A DNA stretch of 25,622 nt from a virus: IMG/VR virus record IMGVR_UViG_3300009182_000295, positions 1-25,622 of that record; one strand, given 5' to 3'. Made by a program: the position numbers and the translations under genes. Under the pieces are notes generated by a model. It searched no databases, had not been told where the DNA came from, and worked only from the letters and a program-made list of their open reading frames with translations. Below are positions 1-5,978 of the stretch, one piece after another (the first letter of the stretch is position 1; each line of letters opens with the position of its first letter).

Positions 1-159
1 ACAGAATCCACTGTGATAATGAGTCGACAACAGGCATTCAATTATGCTAATACATTACTAAGTGCAGTGGAAGATGTAGAATCTTTTCGTAATACTAGAC
101 AAAACAAGGCAGAACGTGCTAAAGTAACAAAATTAGCAGAACAAGGTGATTGTGAATGA
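1..159 (+). CDS. 3' end of an unknown protein (5' truncated by window edge)
   Basis: Frame 1 is open from the first base to a TGA at 157-159 and gives the last 52 residues of a protein that begins outside the window. The tail is charged and probably helical, rich in Lys, Arg, Glu and Asn, and ends Gly-Asp-Cys-Glu. Its stop overlaps the queE start as ATGA, so the two are probably co-transcribed and translationally coupled. I do not recognise the family. Neighbours of queE in other phages are often other 7-deazaguanine genes, but nothing in this tail resembles the zinc-binding Cys cluster at the end of QueC, so that link is unsupported. Confidence 0.65.
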   Translation, partial: TESTVIMSRQQAFNYANTLLSAVEDVESFRNTRQNKAERAKVTKLAEQGDCE

Positions 160-1010
160 GTAAAATTAAAATAGCAGAATTATTTTATAGTATCCAAGGT
201 GAAGGACGTTACATGGGTGTACCGTCTGTTTTCTTGCGTACATTTGGTTGTAATTTTAAATGTGCAGGCTTTGGTATGCCCAAAGGTGAACTAAGCAAAG
301 AAGTTGAAGATATTGCTGAAGTTGTACACATGTTCAATGACTACAAAGAACTACCGCTTGTTAGTACAGGATGTGACAGCTATGCCAGTTGGGATCCACG
401 CTTTAAGAATCTTAGCCCAATGCTGACTACTGATGCTATTGTAGAACGCACAATGGAGATACTTCCCGAAAACAAATGGCAAGATGCACATCTTGTTATA
501 ACTGGCGGTGAACCGTTGCTGGGTTGGCAAAAGGCTTATCCAGATTTATTAGATCATCCTCGCATGGCAGACTTACAAGAAATTACATTTGAAACAAATG
601 GCACTCAATCTTTGACTAAAGAATTTGAAGACTACTTAATGAAGTGGCAATTTCCTGAAGATTTTAAAGTTCGTGAAGTTACATTTAGTGTCAGTGCCAA
701 ATTAAGTTGTTCAGGCGAAAGTAGAGATGAAGCTATCAAACCAGAAGTACTGTTGCAATATCAAGATATAGGACACACTTATCTCAAATTTGTAGTTGCT
801 ACCGAAGACGATATTGAAGAAGCAATTGAAACATTGGATATCTATCGAGAAAACGGCTTTACAGGACATTGTTATCTAATGCCCATTGGCGGAGTTGAAA
901 GCGTATACGCATTGAACAATCGTGCAGTAGCAGTGGCGGCTATGAAACACGGACTGCGTTACAGCGACCGTTTACAAGTGCCGTTATTCAAGAACGAATG
1001 GGGAACCTAA
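156..1010 (+). CDS. queE: 7-carboxy-7-deazaguanine synthase (QueE), phage variant
   Basis: QueE is a radical-SAM enzyme that converts 6-carboxytetrahydropterin to 7-carboxy-7-deazaguanine, an early step to preQ0, queuosine and phage 7-deazaguanine DNA modifications. The N-terminus carries the family pattern FYSIQGEG at 10-17, followed by FLRTFGCNFKC, and the SAM-binding motif ITGGEP lies in the first half. The usual CX3CX2C cluster motif is changed: Cys32 and Cys36 are present, but the third position of the compact motif is Phe39. A Cys73-Asp-Ser-Tyr that resembles the normal CDT comes 36 residues after Cys36, so an insertion seems to split the motif. At 284 aa it is longer than typical bacterial QueE. 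The start at 156 has AAGGTG about 8 nt upstream and overlaps the previous stop. No queC, queD, folE or dpdA is visible in this window. Identification is from motifs and is strong. Confidence 0.93.
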   Translation: MSKIKIAELFYSIQGEGRYMGVPSVFLRTFGCNFKCAGFGMPKGELSKEVEDIAEVVHMFNDYKELPLVSTGCDSYASWDPRFKNLSPMLTTDAIVERTMEILPENKWQDAHLVITGGEPLLGWQKAYPDLLDHPRMADLQEITFETNGTQSLTKEFEDYLMKWQFPEDFKVREVTFSVSAKLSCSGESRDEAIKPEVLLQYQDIGHTYLKFVVATEDDIEEAIETLDIYRENGFTGHCYLMPIGGVESVYALNNRAVAVAAMKHGLRYSDRLQVPLFKNEWGT

Positions 1011-1177
1011 TGATATACTTTAGACATGAGGGTGATAAATTAGATAACGGCATAAATTTTTATCCTTTGTCTAGTATGAGCAGTATTGGTTTAAGACTAA
1101 AATGGAATAAAAAAATTTATCTAGTTCGCTATAGTAAATTTGCCAAAAAATGGTTTATAGGCCGATTGGGCATATAA
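1010..1177 (+). CDS. Small hypothetical protein, 55 aa
   Basis: The ATG at 1010 shares one base with the queE stop (TAATG), and the frame runs 55 codons to TAA at 1175-1177. The protein is basic, with Lys-rich and aromatic stretches (KWNKKIYLVRYSKFAKKW), and has no signal peptide or clear membrane helix. I do not recognise it. Support comes from the tight coupling to queE and from a Shine-Dalgarno sequence for the next gene that begins at its stop codon. Without homologues it could still be a chance ORF. Confidence 0.5.
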   Translation: MIYFRHEGDKLDNGINFYPLSSMSSIGLRLKWNKKIYLVRYSKFAKKWFIGRLGI

Positions 1178-1187
1178 GGAGATGAAA

Positions 1188-1325
1188 ATGTTTTTTCTAT
1201 TTTGCTTTATAGTTGGTTGGGCTATATTGATAGCATTATGCCTAAGATGGCCAAAAAATATCAACAGTGCCTGTACTGGGAATTGTAGACAAGGTAGAGA
1301 TTGTGATTGTAAGGACACCAAATGA
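1188..1325 (+). CDS. Single-helix Cys-rich microprotein, 45 aa
   Basis: This 45-residue ORF starts at ATG 1188, with TAAGGA about 7 nt upstream; an in-frame ATG at 1182 is too close to that site. Residues 2-19 form one hydrophobic segment (FFLFCFIVGWAILIALCL) that should span or insert in the inner membrane. The short tail carries four spaced cysteines: Cys29-X3-Cys33-X5-Cys39-X-Cys41, within CTGNCRQGRDCDC. The spacing suggests metal binding or disulfides. I recall similar C-x3-C...C-x-C tails in other small phage and bacterial proteins, but have no function for them. Its stop overlaps the next start as ATGA, which supports translation as part of this operon. Confidence 0.65.
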   Translation: MFFLFCFIVGWAILIALCLRWPKNINSACTGNCRQGRDCDCKDTK

Positions 1326-1735
1326 AACAATTATTAAGAAAATGGCTAGGTATCGATGATATTCTAAAAGAAAAAGAAGTGGCACTGGCCGGAGCCGCTG
1401 AAGCAAAGAAAGCAGAAGAAACTGCTAAAATGGGTCCGAAAGAACGTGCCACACAGCGAGGCGAGCCGTGGGTTGCTGTGCTGGACACACATGTCAACAA
1501 GGATAATGTACGGAATGGCTTTTTTGAACTTGACTGGAACCCAGAGTTTATAGTACAATTAAGGGAAGCTGGATACGGATTTGAAGGTGATCCAGAAGAA
1601 GAGATTGTAGATCGTTGGTTTAGAGATTTGGCAGGCAATATGCTAGCCGAAGCTGGACAGACTAACCCAAGTCGTACAATCGGTGGTTATATTAATGTAA
1701 GTAGATTACCAAATGGTAGGGCACAAATAGAATGA
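1322..1735 (+). CDS. Conserved-type hypothetical phage protein, 137 aa
   Basis: The ORF starts in an ATGA overlap with the microprotein, with AAGGA upstream, and ends in an ATGA overlap with the nuclease gene. Residues 1-45 are charged and Ala/Glu/Lys-rich and probably form a helix or short coiled coil. A globular part follows with VLDTHVNKDNVRNGFFELDW and a C-terminal Gly/Asn segment. I recall similar small proteins in marine T4-like phages, without a known function. There are no catalytic motifs, no signal peptide and no membrane segment. The position directly before a replication-type nuclease hints at nucleic-acid metabolism, but this is only context. Confidence 0.75.
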   Translation: MKQLLRKWLGIDDILKEKEVALAGAAEAKKAEETAKMGPKERATQRGEPWVAVLDTHVNKDNVRNGFFELDWNPEFIVQLREAGYGFEGDPEEEIVDRWFRDLAGNMLAEAGQTNPSRTIGGYINVSRLPNGRAQIE

Positions 1736-2718
1736 CACACATCATAGTTGATACTGCTAACACGTTTTTTCGTGCTAGACATGTGGTGCAAGGTTCCAGC
1801 GACATCAAACTGGGTATGGCCTTTCATATTACCTTTAACAGTATCAAGAAAGCATGGCAAGACTTTGGTGGTACTCACGTGGTATTCTGCCTTGAAGGTC
1901 GATCATGGCGTAAAGATCATTACAAGCCCTACAAGGCCAATAGACAAGAAGCAAGAGATGCGCTGACTGAGCGACAGCAAGAAGAAGACAAATTGTTCTG
2001 GGAAGCATTTGACGAATTTAAAAAGTTCGTGTCAGAGAAGACCAATGCTACTGTGATGCAACATCCTAATCTAGAAGCAGATGATCTAATTGCTGGTTGG
2101 GTCCAAGCACACCCAGATGCTAAACATGTTATTATCTCAACAGACGGAGACTTTGCACAGCTGGTAAGTCCTACTGTAAGCCAATATAATGGTGTTGGCG
2201 ATTTGCATATTACACACGAAGGAATCTTTGATGCTAAAGGTAAACCCGTTAAAGACAAAAAGACTGGCGAGCCTAAGCCTGCACAAGATCCAGAATGGAT
2301 GCTGTTCGAGAAATGCATGCGGGGTGACACAAGTGACAATGTCTTTTCGGCTTATCCAGGTGTACGAACGAAAGGCACAAAGAATAAAGTTGGTCTCCAA
2401 GAGGCATTTTCCGATCGTAAGACTCGCGGATATAATTGGAACAATCTCATGCTCCAACGTTGGGTCGACCACAACGGTTTAGAACATCGTGTGTTGGAAG
2501 ACTATCAACGCAATGTACAACTATGCGATCTCACAGCACAACCTGATGAGATCAAGGCTAAAATACGTGAAACTGTACAGTCTAATGCTGTGCCCAAGGC
2601 GGTAGATCAGGTAGGAATTCGCTTGCTGAAGTTCTGTAATGCGTGGGATATGAAGAAAATTTCAGACAACATTCAGCAGTATGCAGAGCCATTCCAGGCC
2701 AAATATCCACAACAATGA
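1732..2718 (+). CDS. rnh: 5'-3' exonuclease / T4 RNase H-like flap nuclease (FEN family)
   Basis: This is a PIN/FEN-type 5' nuclease, which in T4-like phages removes RNA primers and 5' flaps from lagging-strand fragments. The ordered acidic metal-binding residues are visible: Asp7 in IIVDTAN, Glu55 in FCLEG, EADD at 115-118, TDGD with Asp138 and Asp140, and GDTSDN with Asp199 and Asp202. The basic arch-like segment (WRKDHYKPYKANRQEAR, about 59-75) lies where FEN enzymes bind and thread the DNA end. Its 328 aa is close to T4 RNase H (about 305 aa) and much shorter than a full DNA polymerase I. The start overlaps the previous gene (ATGA). The family call is firm; equating it with T4 Rnh rather than a more general exonuclease is less certain. 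Confidence 0.88.
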   Translation: MTHIIVDTANTFFRARHVVQGSSDIKLGMAFHITFNSIKKAWQDFGGTHVVFCLEGRSWRKDHYKPYKANRQEARDALTERQQEEDKLFWEAFDEFKKFVSEKTNATVMQHPNLEADDLIAGWVQAHPDAKHVIISTDGDFAQLVSPTVSQYNGVGDLHITHEGIFDAKGKPVKDKKTGEPKPAQDPEWMLFEKCMRGDTSDNVFSAYPGVRTKGTKNKVGLQEAFSDRKTRGYNWNNLMLQRWVDHNGLEHRVLEDYQRNVQLCDLTAQPDEIKAKIRETVQSNAVPKAVDQVGIRLLKFCNAWDMKKISDNIQQYAEPFQAKYPQQ

Positions 2719-2720
2719 GA

Positions 2721-2728
2721 GATAAATA
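2721..2728 (+). promoter_or_regulatory. Putative T4-like late promoter box GATAAATA
   Basis: GATAAATA lies 3 nt after the nuclease stop and 48 nt before the ATG at 2777. It differs by one base from the T4 late consensus TATAAATA. The same octamer recurs before two other genes in this window, and similar bases follow it (ACATACATTA here). Transcription would start about 6-8 nt downstream, just before a stem-loop at 2737-2760. Confidence 0.5.
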
Positions 2729-2736
2729 CATACATT

Positions 2737-2760
2737 ACTCAAGTGCCTCCGGGGCTGAGT
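2737..2760 (+). other. Possible 5'-terminal mRNA stem-loop
   Basis: ACTCA at 2737-2741 pairs with TGAGT at 2756-2760, and GCC at 2745-2747 pairs with GGC at 2753-2755, leaving a 3-nt bulge and a 5-nt loop. It would sit at the very 5' end of an mRNA begun from the GATAAATA box, and the AAGGAG ribosome binding site follows at 2765-2770. The structure is short and imperfect, so a chance fold is possible. Confidence 0.3.
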
Positions 2761-2776
2761 ATATAAGGAGAAACAA

Positions 2777-3256
2777 ATGACCGAATTACACGCCAAGCCT
2801 ATTGTGGATGGTAAATTTTGGATCGTGGAGCAAGACGGCTCTAAGGTCGCAACATTACACAAAAAAGAAAATAACAAATTTGTACTGAGCAGTACTACAG
2901 GTGAAGTTATGTTTAATAAAAAACAAGACATAACTAAACATTTTGGTGAAGGGTTCTTTTTGACCAGCACCAAAATCAAAGTTACTGCGCCAGACGTACA
3001 TGAATGCCATGGATTTCCAACCAGCGGTAAACCATTCAATGCCATGTATGATGTACGCAACAAACTACCCCTGTTTACCAAGAGCAATGCTAGCAAGAGC
3101 TTGTATTGTGCAGGCTATTACACTATTAGATTCAATAAAGGTTGGGTAAAATCATTCTGTCCAAAACTAATAACATTGGAACGAAATGACTATCGTGGTC
3201 CTTTCAAAGATGAACTTGAGATGAAACAGGTGCTAGCCAATGCAAAATCAGATTAA
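2777..3256 (+). CDS. Hypothetical phage protein, 159 aa
   Basis: The start ATG has a strong AAGGAG 6 nt upstream and follows a late-type promoter box, so late expression is likely. The protein looks like a compact alpha/beta fold with no membrane segment. Its N-terminal half is mixed charged beta sequence. A distinctive middle reads HGFPTSGKPFNAMYDV (about 76-91), then LPLFTKS, SLYCAGYY and WVKSFCPKL. I recall a similar protein in T4-like marine phages, always uncharacterised. Several Cys and His residues (CH in the middle, C near 111 and 128) could bind metal, but no known zinc pattern is formed. The 3' end overlaps the next gene by 17 nt. Confidence 0.8.
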   Translation: MTELHAKPIVDGKFWIVEQDGSKVATLHKKENNKFVLSSTTGEVMFNKKQDITKHFGEGFFLTSTKIKVTAPDVHECHGFPTSGKPFNAMYDVRNKLPLFTKSNASKSLYCAGYYTIRFNKGWVKSFCPKLITLERNDYRGPFKDELEMKQVLANAKSD

Positions 3257-3491
3257 TTTAACACCTATTACACAGTTTGCACATCTCTTACGTGCCGCAG
3301 AACTTTCACAAAGCAAAGAAGTAAAGATTCCCATTCAACAGGCTAGACTAATGAATTTGGCCCTTGTTGAACTGATGGAACAGGTACGACAAGACTATGA
3401 AAGCATGTTTAATGCTTTGAAGAGTCATGTACAGCAAGAAGAAGTGCAAATTGAAATAGATGGCGGTGGCTTTGAAGAAAATAAATCTTAA
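3240..3491 (+). CDS. Hypothetical small phage protein, 83 aa
   Basis: It starts inside the end of the previous gene, with CAGGTG about 8 nt upstream. It is mainly helical: residues 3-70 have heptad-like spacing of Leu, Met and Ala, and an acidic tail follows (EIDGGGFEENKS). This suggests a helical bundle or coiled-coil protein that works as an oligomer or binds a partner. I recall similar sequences in marine T4-like phages without a function. No catalytic motif is seen. Tight overlaps on both sides suggest translation coupled with its neighbours. Confidence 0.75.
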   Translation: MQNQINLTPITQFAHLLRAAELSQSKEVKIPIQQARLMNLALVELMEQVRQDYESMFNALKSHVQQEEVQIEIDGGGFEENKS

Positions 3492-4032
3492 TAGCCCATA
3501 TGTTATTGGCGAATTCAAAGACCACTTAGAACTTAAAAATCAAATCCTTAATGAGATTAACAATCAAAAAGAATTTGATCGATTAGTTGAAACTGAAGAC
3601 GCCGTTGATATTACCCGATGCGACTGGAATACTAGTCGATGGGATTACAATCGACCCTGGTTGCAAGTTATTAAGCCATCACTATTGGCACATCTTCAGC
3701 AAGTAACCGATATGTTAGGGTATGCTGAATTTAAACTTAGAGAAATTTGGTTTCAGCAGTATGAACAAAATTCATTACACGGTTGGCATGTACACGGAAG
3801 CAACTGGACTAATGTATACTTCTTAGAACTTCCGTATGATTGTCCTAAAACACAATTCATAGATCCATACAATCAAACTACTATCGGAGAGTTTGATGTT
3901 AAAGAAGGCGACATTTTAACATTCCCAAGTTATGTTATACATAGAGCACCTATTAACAGCAGTACAAAGCGTAAAACCATTATTTCATGGAACATGGATA
4001 CTGAATTAAAGCCTGGTTTATACACTGAATAG
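3460..4032 (+). CDS. Putative 2OG-Fe(II) oxygenase (double-stranded beta-helix)
   Basis: The C-terminal half has the layout of small 2-oxoglutarate/Fe(II) dioxygenases common in aquatic phages. A metal-binding HxH segment lies at His110-Val-His112 (HGWHVHGSNWTNVYFLELP), GDILTFPSYVIHRAP places the distal His at 161, and RKTIISWN gives Arg171 as the likely 2OG salt bridge. Such enzymes hydroxylate proteins, nucleic acids or small molecules; the substrate here is unknown. Length (190 aa) fits the family. The start is uncertain: ATG 3460 overlaps the previous gene by 32 nt and has no clear ribosome binding site, while TTG 3472 would give a natural MKKINL start with GGCGG 6 nt upstream. Proximity to queE allows, but does not show, a base-modification role. 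Confidence 0.8.
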   Translation: MAVALKKINLNSPYVIGEFKDHLELKNQILNEINNQKEFDRLVETEDAVDITRCDWNTSRWDYNRPWLQVIKPSLLAHLQQVTDMLGYAEFKLREIWFQQYEQNSLHGWHVHGSNWTNVYFLELPYDCPKTQFIDPYNQTTIGEFDVKEGDILTFPSYVIHRAPINSSTKRKTIISWNMDTELKPGLYTE

Positions 4033-4034
4033 AA

Positions 4035-4042
4035 GATAAATA
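4035..4042 (+). promoter_or_regulatory. Putative T4-like late promoter box GATAAATA
   Basis: The octamer GATAAATA begins 2 nt after the oxygenase stop and ends 27 nt before the ATG at 4070. It is identical to the boxes at 2721 and, on the minus strand, 17204. The following bases TATGCGTATATTA resemble those after the 2721 box. Confidence 0.55.
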
Positions 4043-4044
4043 TA

Positions 4045-4067
4045 TGCGTATATTACTAGGATACGCA
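4045..4067 (+). other. Perfect 7-bp stem-loop in the 5' leader
   Basis: TGCGTAT at 4045-4051 pairs exactly with ATACGCA at 4061-4067 around a 9-nt loop. The AGGA ribosome binding site (4058-4061) lies in the loop with its last base in the stem, and the ATG follows 2 nt after the stem. The hairpin could tune translation or protect the 5' end of a short late mRNA. The regulatory role is inferred. Confidence 0.4.
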
Positions 4068-4069
4068 CT

Positions 4070-4354
4070 ATGTCTAGACCTAAGCCAAAAGTACTGTTAG
4101 AGTACACAAATAAAAAAACTTACAAATCTGAACAGATTTTAGAAGCTGAAGCCATTTGGGCTGTGTTCTACAAGAACGAGCCATTCAATTTGAAAAGTTT
4201 CAATAGTCTTACCTCCTATCCTGGACCAAAATACAAAAAAGTTTCATTCTCTAATCCAGGGCATGCTCTTAATCTAGCCAAAAAATTAAATCTCATGTTT
4301 GGCTGTGAAGATTTTCAAGTGATTACCCTTACTCAGGGCACTATACTAAAATGA
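4070..4354 (+). CDS. Hypothetical phage protein, 94 aa
   Basis: This small basic protein has its own putative late promoter and leader hairpin. It opens MSRPKPKVLLEYTNKKTYKS, and its core includes EAEAIWAVFYKNEPFNLKS and YPGPKYKKVSFSNPGHA. The pattern suggests a short alpha/beta domain with a surface of Lys and aromatic residues that could contact nucleic acid or protein. I recall homologues in T4-like cyanophage-type genomes, all without function. The stop overlaps the next start as ATGA. Confidence 0.78.
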   Translation: MSRPKPKVLLEYTNKKTYKSEQILEAEAIWAVFYKNEPFNLKSFNSLTSYPGPKYKKVSFSNPGHALNLAKKLNLMFGCEDFQVITLTQGTILK

Positions 4355-4749
4355 TGACACAGGATGCCTACACTAAGATATTTTTACAGCAGTGGGGCAA
4401 AACAACAGACGATGTAAATGTAAAGTTGTACTCACGCAACTGGTGGCAAAGTAATCGTGCAGGCAAACAAACCGCATTTAGATTAAGTGACGACGGATAT
4501 GCCTTTTTGGTTAACGATTTGGAACTTAGAGCTTACGAAGTGCCATTTACCGAACCAATTGAGCTGAGCCCCCAAACTATTATATTTTTGGAAAGATATT
4601 TGGACTGTCCTTACTATCTAACTCCCCTTTCAATCACTGTGTTCACAGAGCGCAAGAATTTTGAGCTTATGTTGTTTAGTGACGACATTAGAAAATTTGG
4701 ACTAATAAAAGCCATGAAAGAGCGTGAAAAAGATCTAAATTCTAATTGA
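4351..4749 (+). CDS. Hypothetical phage protein, 132 aa
   Basis: It starts in an ATGA overlap with the previous gene; a second ATG is the next codon. The sequence is mixed alpha/beta, without signal peptide or membrane helix. It contains GYAFLVNDLELRAYEVPF, SPQTIIFLERYLDCPYYLTP and FELMLFSDDIRKFG, ending in a charged helix. I recall uncharacterised relatives in marine T4-like phages. No metal-binding or nucleotide-binding motif is visible. The gene ends just upstream of the sigma70-type promoter for the ATPase, so it is probably the last gene of its transcription unit; no terminator hairpin is seen here. Confidence 0.78.
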   Translation: MMTQDAYTKIFLQQWGKTTDDVNVKLYSRNWWQSNRAGKQTAFRLSDDGYAFLVNDLELRAYEVPFTEPIELSPQTIIFLERYLDCPYYLTPLSITVFTERKNFELMLFSDDIRKFGLIKAMKEREKDLNSN

Positions 4750-4774
4750 CATAAGGTCTAGTTGGTGCTATAAT
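4746..4774 (+). promoter_or_regulatory. Sigma70-type promoter, consensus boxes, 17-bp spacer
   Basis: TTGACA at 4746-4751 and TATAAT at 4769-4774 are both perfect consensus boxes separated by exactly 17 bp. It lies 48 nt before the MoxR-like ATPase start, and the -35 overlaps the stop of the previous gene. Such a site should be read by host housekeeping polymerase, so early expression of the ATPase is expected. Confidence 0.85.
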
Positions 4775-4822
4775 ACTTACATAGCGTAACAAATTTAATC
4801 CCAACTTAAGATAGGAAACAAA

Positions 4823-5914
4823 ATGGCATCAGAACTAGTAACCCGTACAGTAGGCCCAAAGGGTGCAAAGAAAAGTCTTCGTAAGGCGTTTAATACAAAA
4901 CGTCCTATCTTTATCTGGGGTCCTCCGGGTATTGGCAAGTCAGATATTATCAAACAATTGGGTACAGAACTTGATGCCCATGTTATCGATATCCGTTTGA
5001 GTCTATGGGAACCAACAGACATCAAAGGTATTCCATACTTTGACTCAATCGATGGCACAATGAAATGGGCTCCTCCTTCAGAATTGCCTAGCAAAGAGTT
5101 TGCTAAAAATCACAAAACTATCATCTTGTTCATGGATGAATTGAACAGCGCCGCTCCCAGCGTACAAGCCGCGGCTTATCAACTGGTTCTTAATCGTAAA
5201 TGCGGTACTTATGAACTGCCAGACAATGTAGTGATGGTTGCCGCAGGCAACCGTGAAACAGACAAAGGTGTATCATATCGTATGCCAAGTCCGTTGGCAA
5301 ACCGTTTTGTTCACTTGGAAATGGCTGTAGATTGGGATGACTACTTTGACTGGGCCGTAGACAACAATATCCATCCAGATGTTATTGGATACTTGACCTT
5401 TAGCAAGAAAGACTTGTATGATTTTGATCCAAAATCTAGCTCACGCTCATTTGCTACTCCACGCTCTTGGTCGTTCGTTAGCGAATTGCTTACAGATGAC
5501 GACTGCGACAATGACACACTAACCGATTTAGTGTCAGGTTCTGTAGGTGAAGGTCTGGCTGTGAAGTTTATGGCACACCGCAAACATGCCAGCAAAATGC
5601 CTAACCCGCAGGATATCTTGTCAGGCAAGGTCAAGAAAATGGACTCAAAAGAAATTTCAGCAATGTATTCATTGACTGTATCATTGTGCTACGAGCTCAA
5701 AGACGCATGCGACAAGAAAGCCAAAAATTGGAATGACATGACTAACAACTTTTTCGAATTCTTGATGAACAATTTCGAAACTGAGTTGGTTATTATGGGC
5801 ACTAAATTGGCACTAAGCACTTATAAGTTGCCATTAGATCCGGATGAAATTAAATGTTTTGACGCTTTCCACCAAAAGTTTGGTAAGTATATTGCACAAG
5901 CCACAGAGAAATAA
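4823..5914 (+). CDS. MoxR-like AAA+ ATPase
   Basis: This is an AAA+ ATPase of the MoxR/chelatase-like group, which act as ring-shaped remodelling chaperones with VWA-domain partners. Visible motifs are Walker A GPPGIGKS at 33-40, Walker B ILFMDELN with Asp105 and Glu106, sensor-1 Asn143 in AAGNRETD, and an arginine-finger-like SPLANRF with Arg161. The C-terminal half (about 165-363) is helical, with a lid region and acidic segments. Length (363 aa) is normal for the group. AGGA stands about 8 nt before the ATG. It has its own consensus promoter and is followed 64 nt later by an HExxH/VWA protein, the classic MoxR-VWA gene order. The partner and substrate in phage infection are unknown. Confidence 0.9.
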   Translation: MASELVTRTVGPKGAKKSLRKAFNTKRPIFIWGPPGIGKSDIIKQLGTELDAHVIDIRLSLWEPTDIKGIPYFDSIDGTMKWAPPSELPSKEFAKNHKTIILFMDELNSAAPSVQAAAYQLVLNRKCGTYELPDNVVMVAAGNRETDKGVSYRMPSPLANRFVHLEMAVDWDDYFDWAVDNNIHPDVIGYLTFSKKDLYDFDPKSSSRSFATPRSWSFVSELLTDDDCDNDTLTDLVSGSVGEGLAVKFMAHRKHASKMPNPQDILSGKVKKMDSKEISAMYSLTVSLCYELKDACDKKAKNWNDMTNNFFEFLMNNFETELVIMGTKLALSTYKLPLDPDEIKCFDAFHQKFGKYIAQATEK

Positions 5915-5920
5915 GATTGG

Positions 5921-5949
5921 TTGACACCTCCTTCGGGAGGTGTTATAAT
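5921..5949 (+). promoter_or_regulatory. Sigma70-type promoter with a hairpin as spacer
   Basis: TTGACA at 5921-5926 and TATAAT at 5944-5949 are perfect boxes with a 17-bp spacer, 29 nt before the start of the VWA protein. The spacer together with the last half of the -35 forms a perfect inverted repeat (see 5924-5943), so promoter and hairpin are one element. Confidence 0.85.
5924..5943 (+). other. Perfect 8-bp UUCG hairpin between -35 and -10
   Basis: ACACCTCC at 5924-5931 pairs perfectly with GGAGGTGT at 5936-5943 around a TTCG loop, giving the very stable C(UUCG)G tetraloop in RNA. It lies 9 nt after the ATPase stop, where a terminator or 3'-end stabiliser is expected, but no T-run follows, only TATAATATAC. 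Upstream transcripts would carry the hairpin; transcripts from the local promoter would not. Confidence 0.8.
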
Positions 5950-5978
5950 ATACTTATAGTAAAAAATTAGGAGCAGAA

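Noticed and set aside
1121-1638. Minus-strand open frames over the queE-downstream small genes
   Set aside because: They conflict with a coupled plus-strand chain with good ribosome binding sites and have unnatural composition.
2189-2482. Alternative plus-strand frame inside the nuclease gene
   Set aside because: The nuclease frame carries all expected acidic motifs across this region; the other frame lacks a ribosome binding site and recognisable features.
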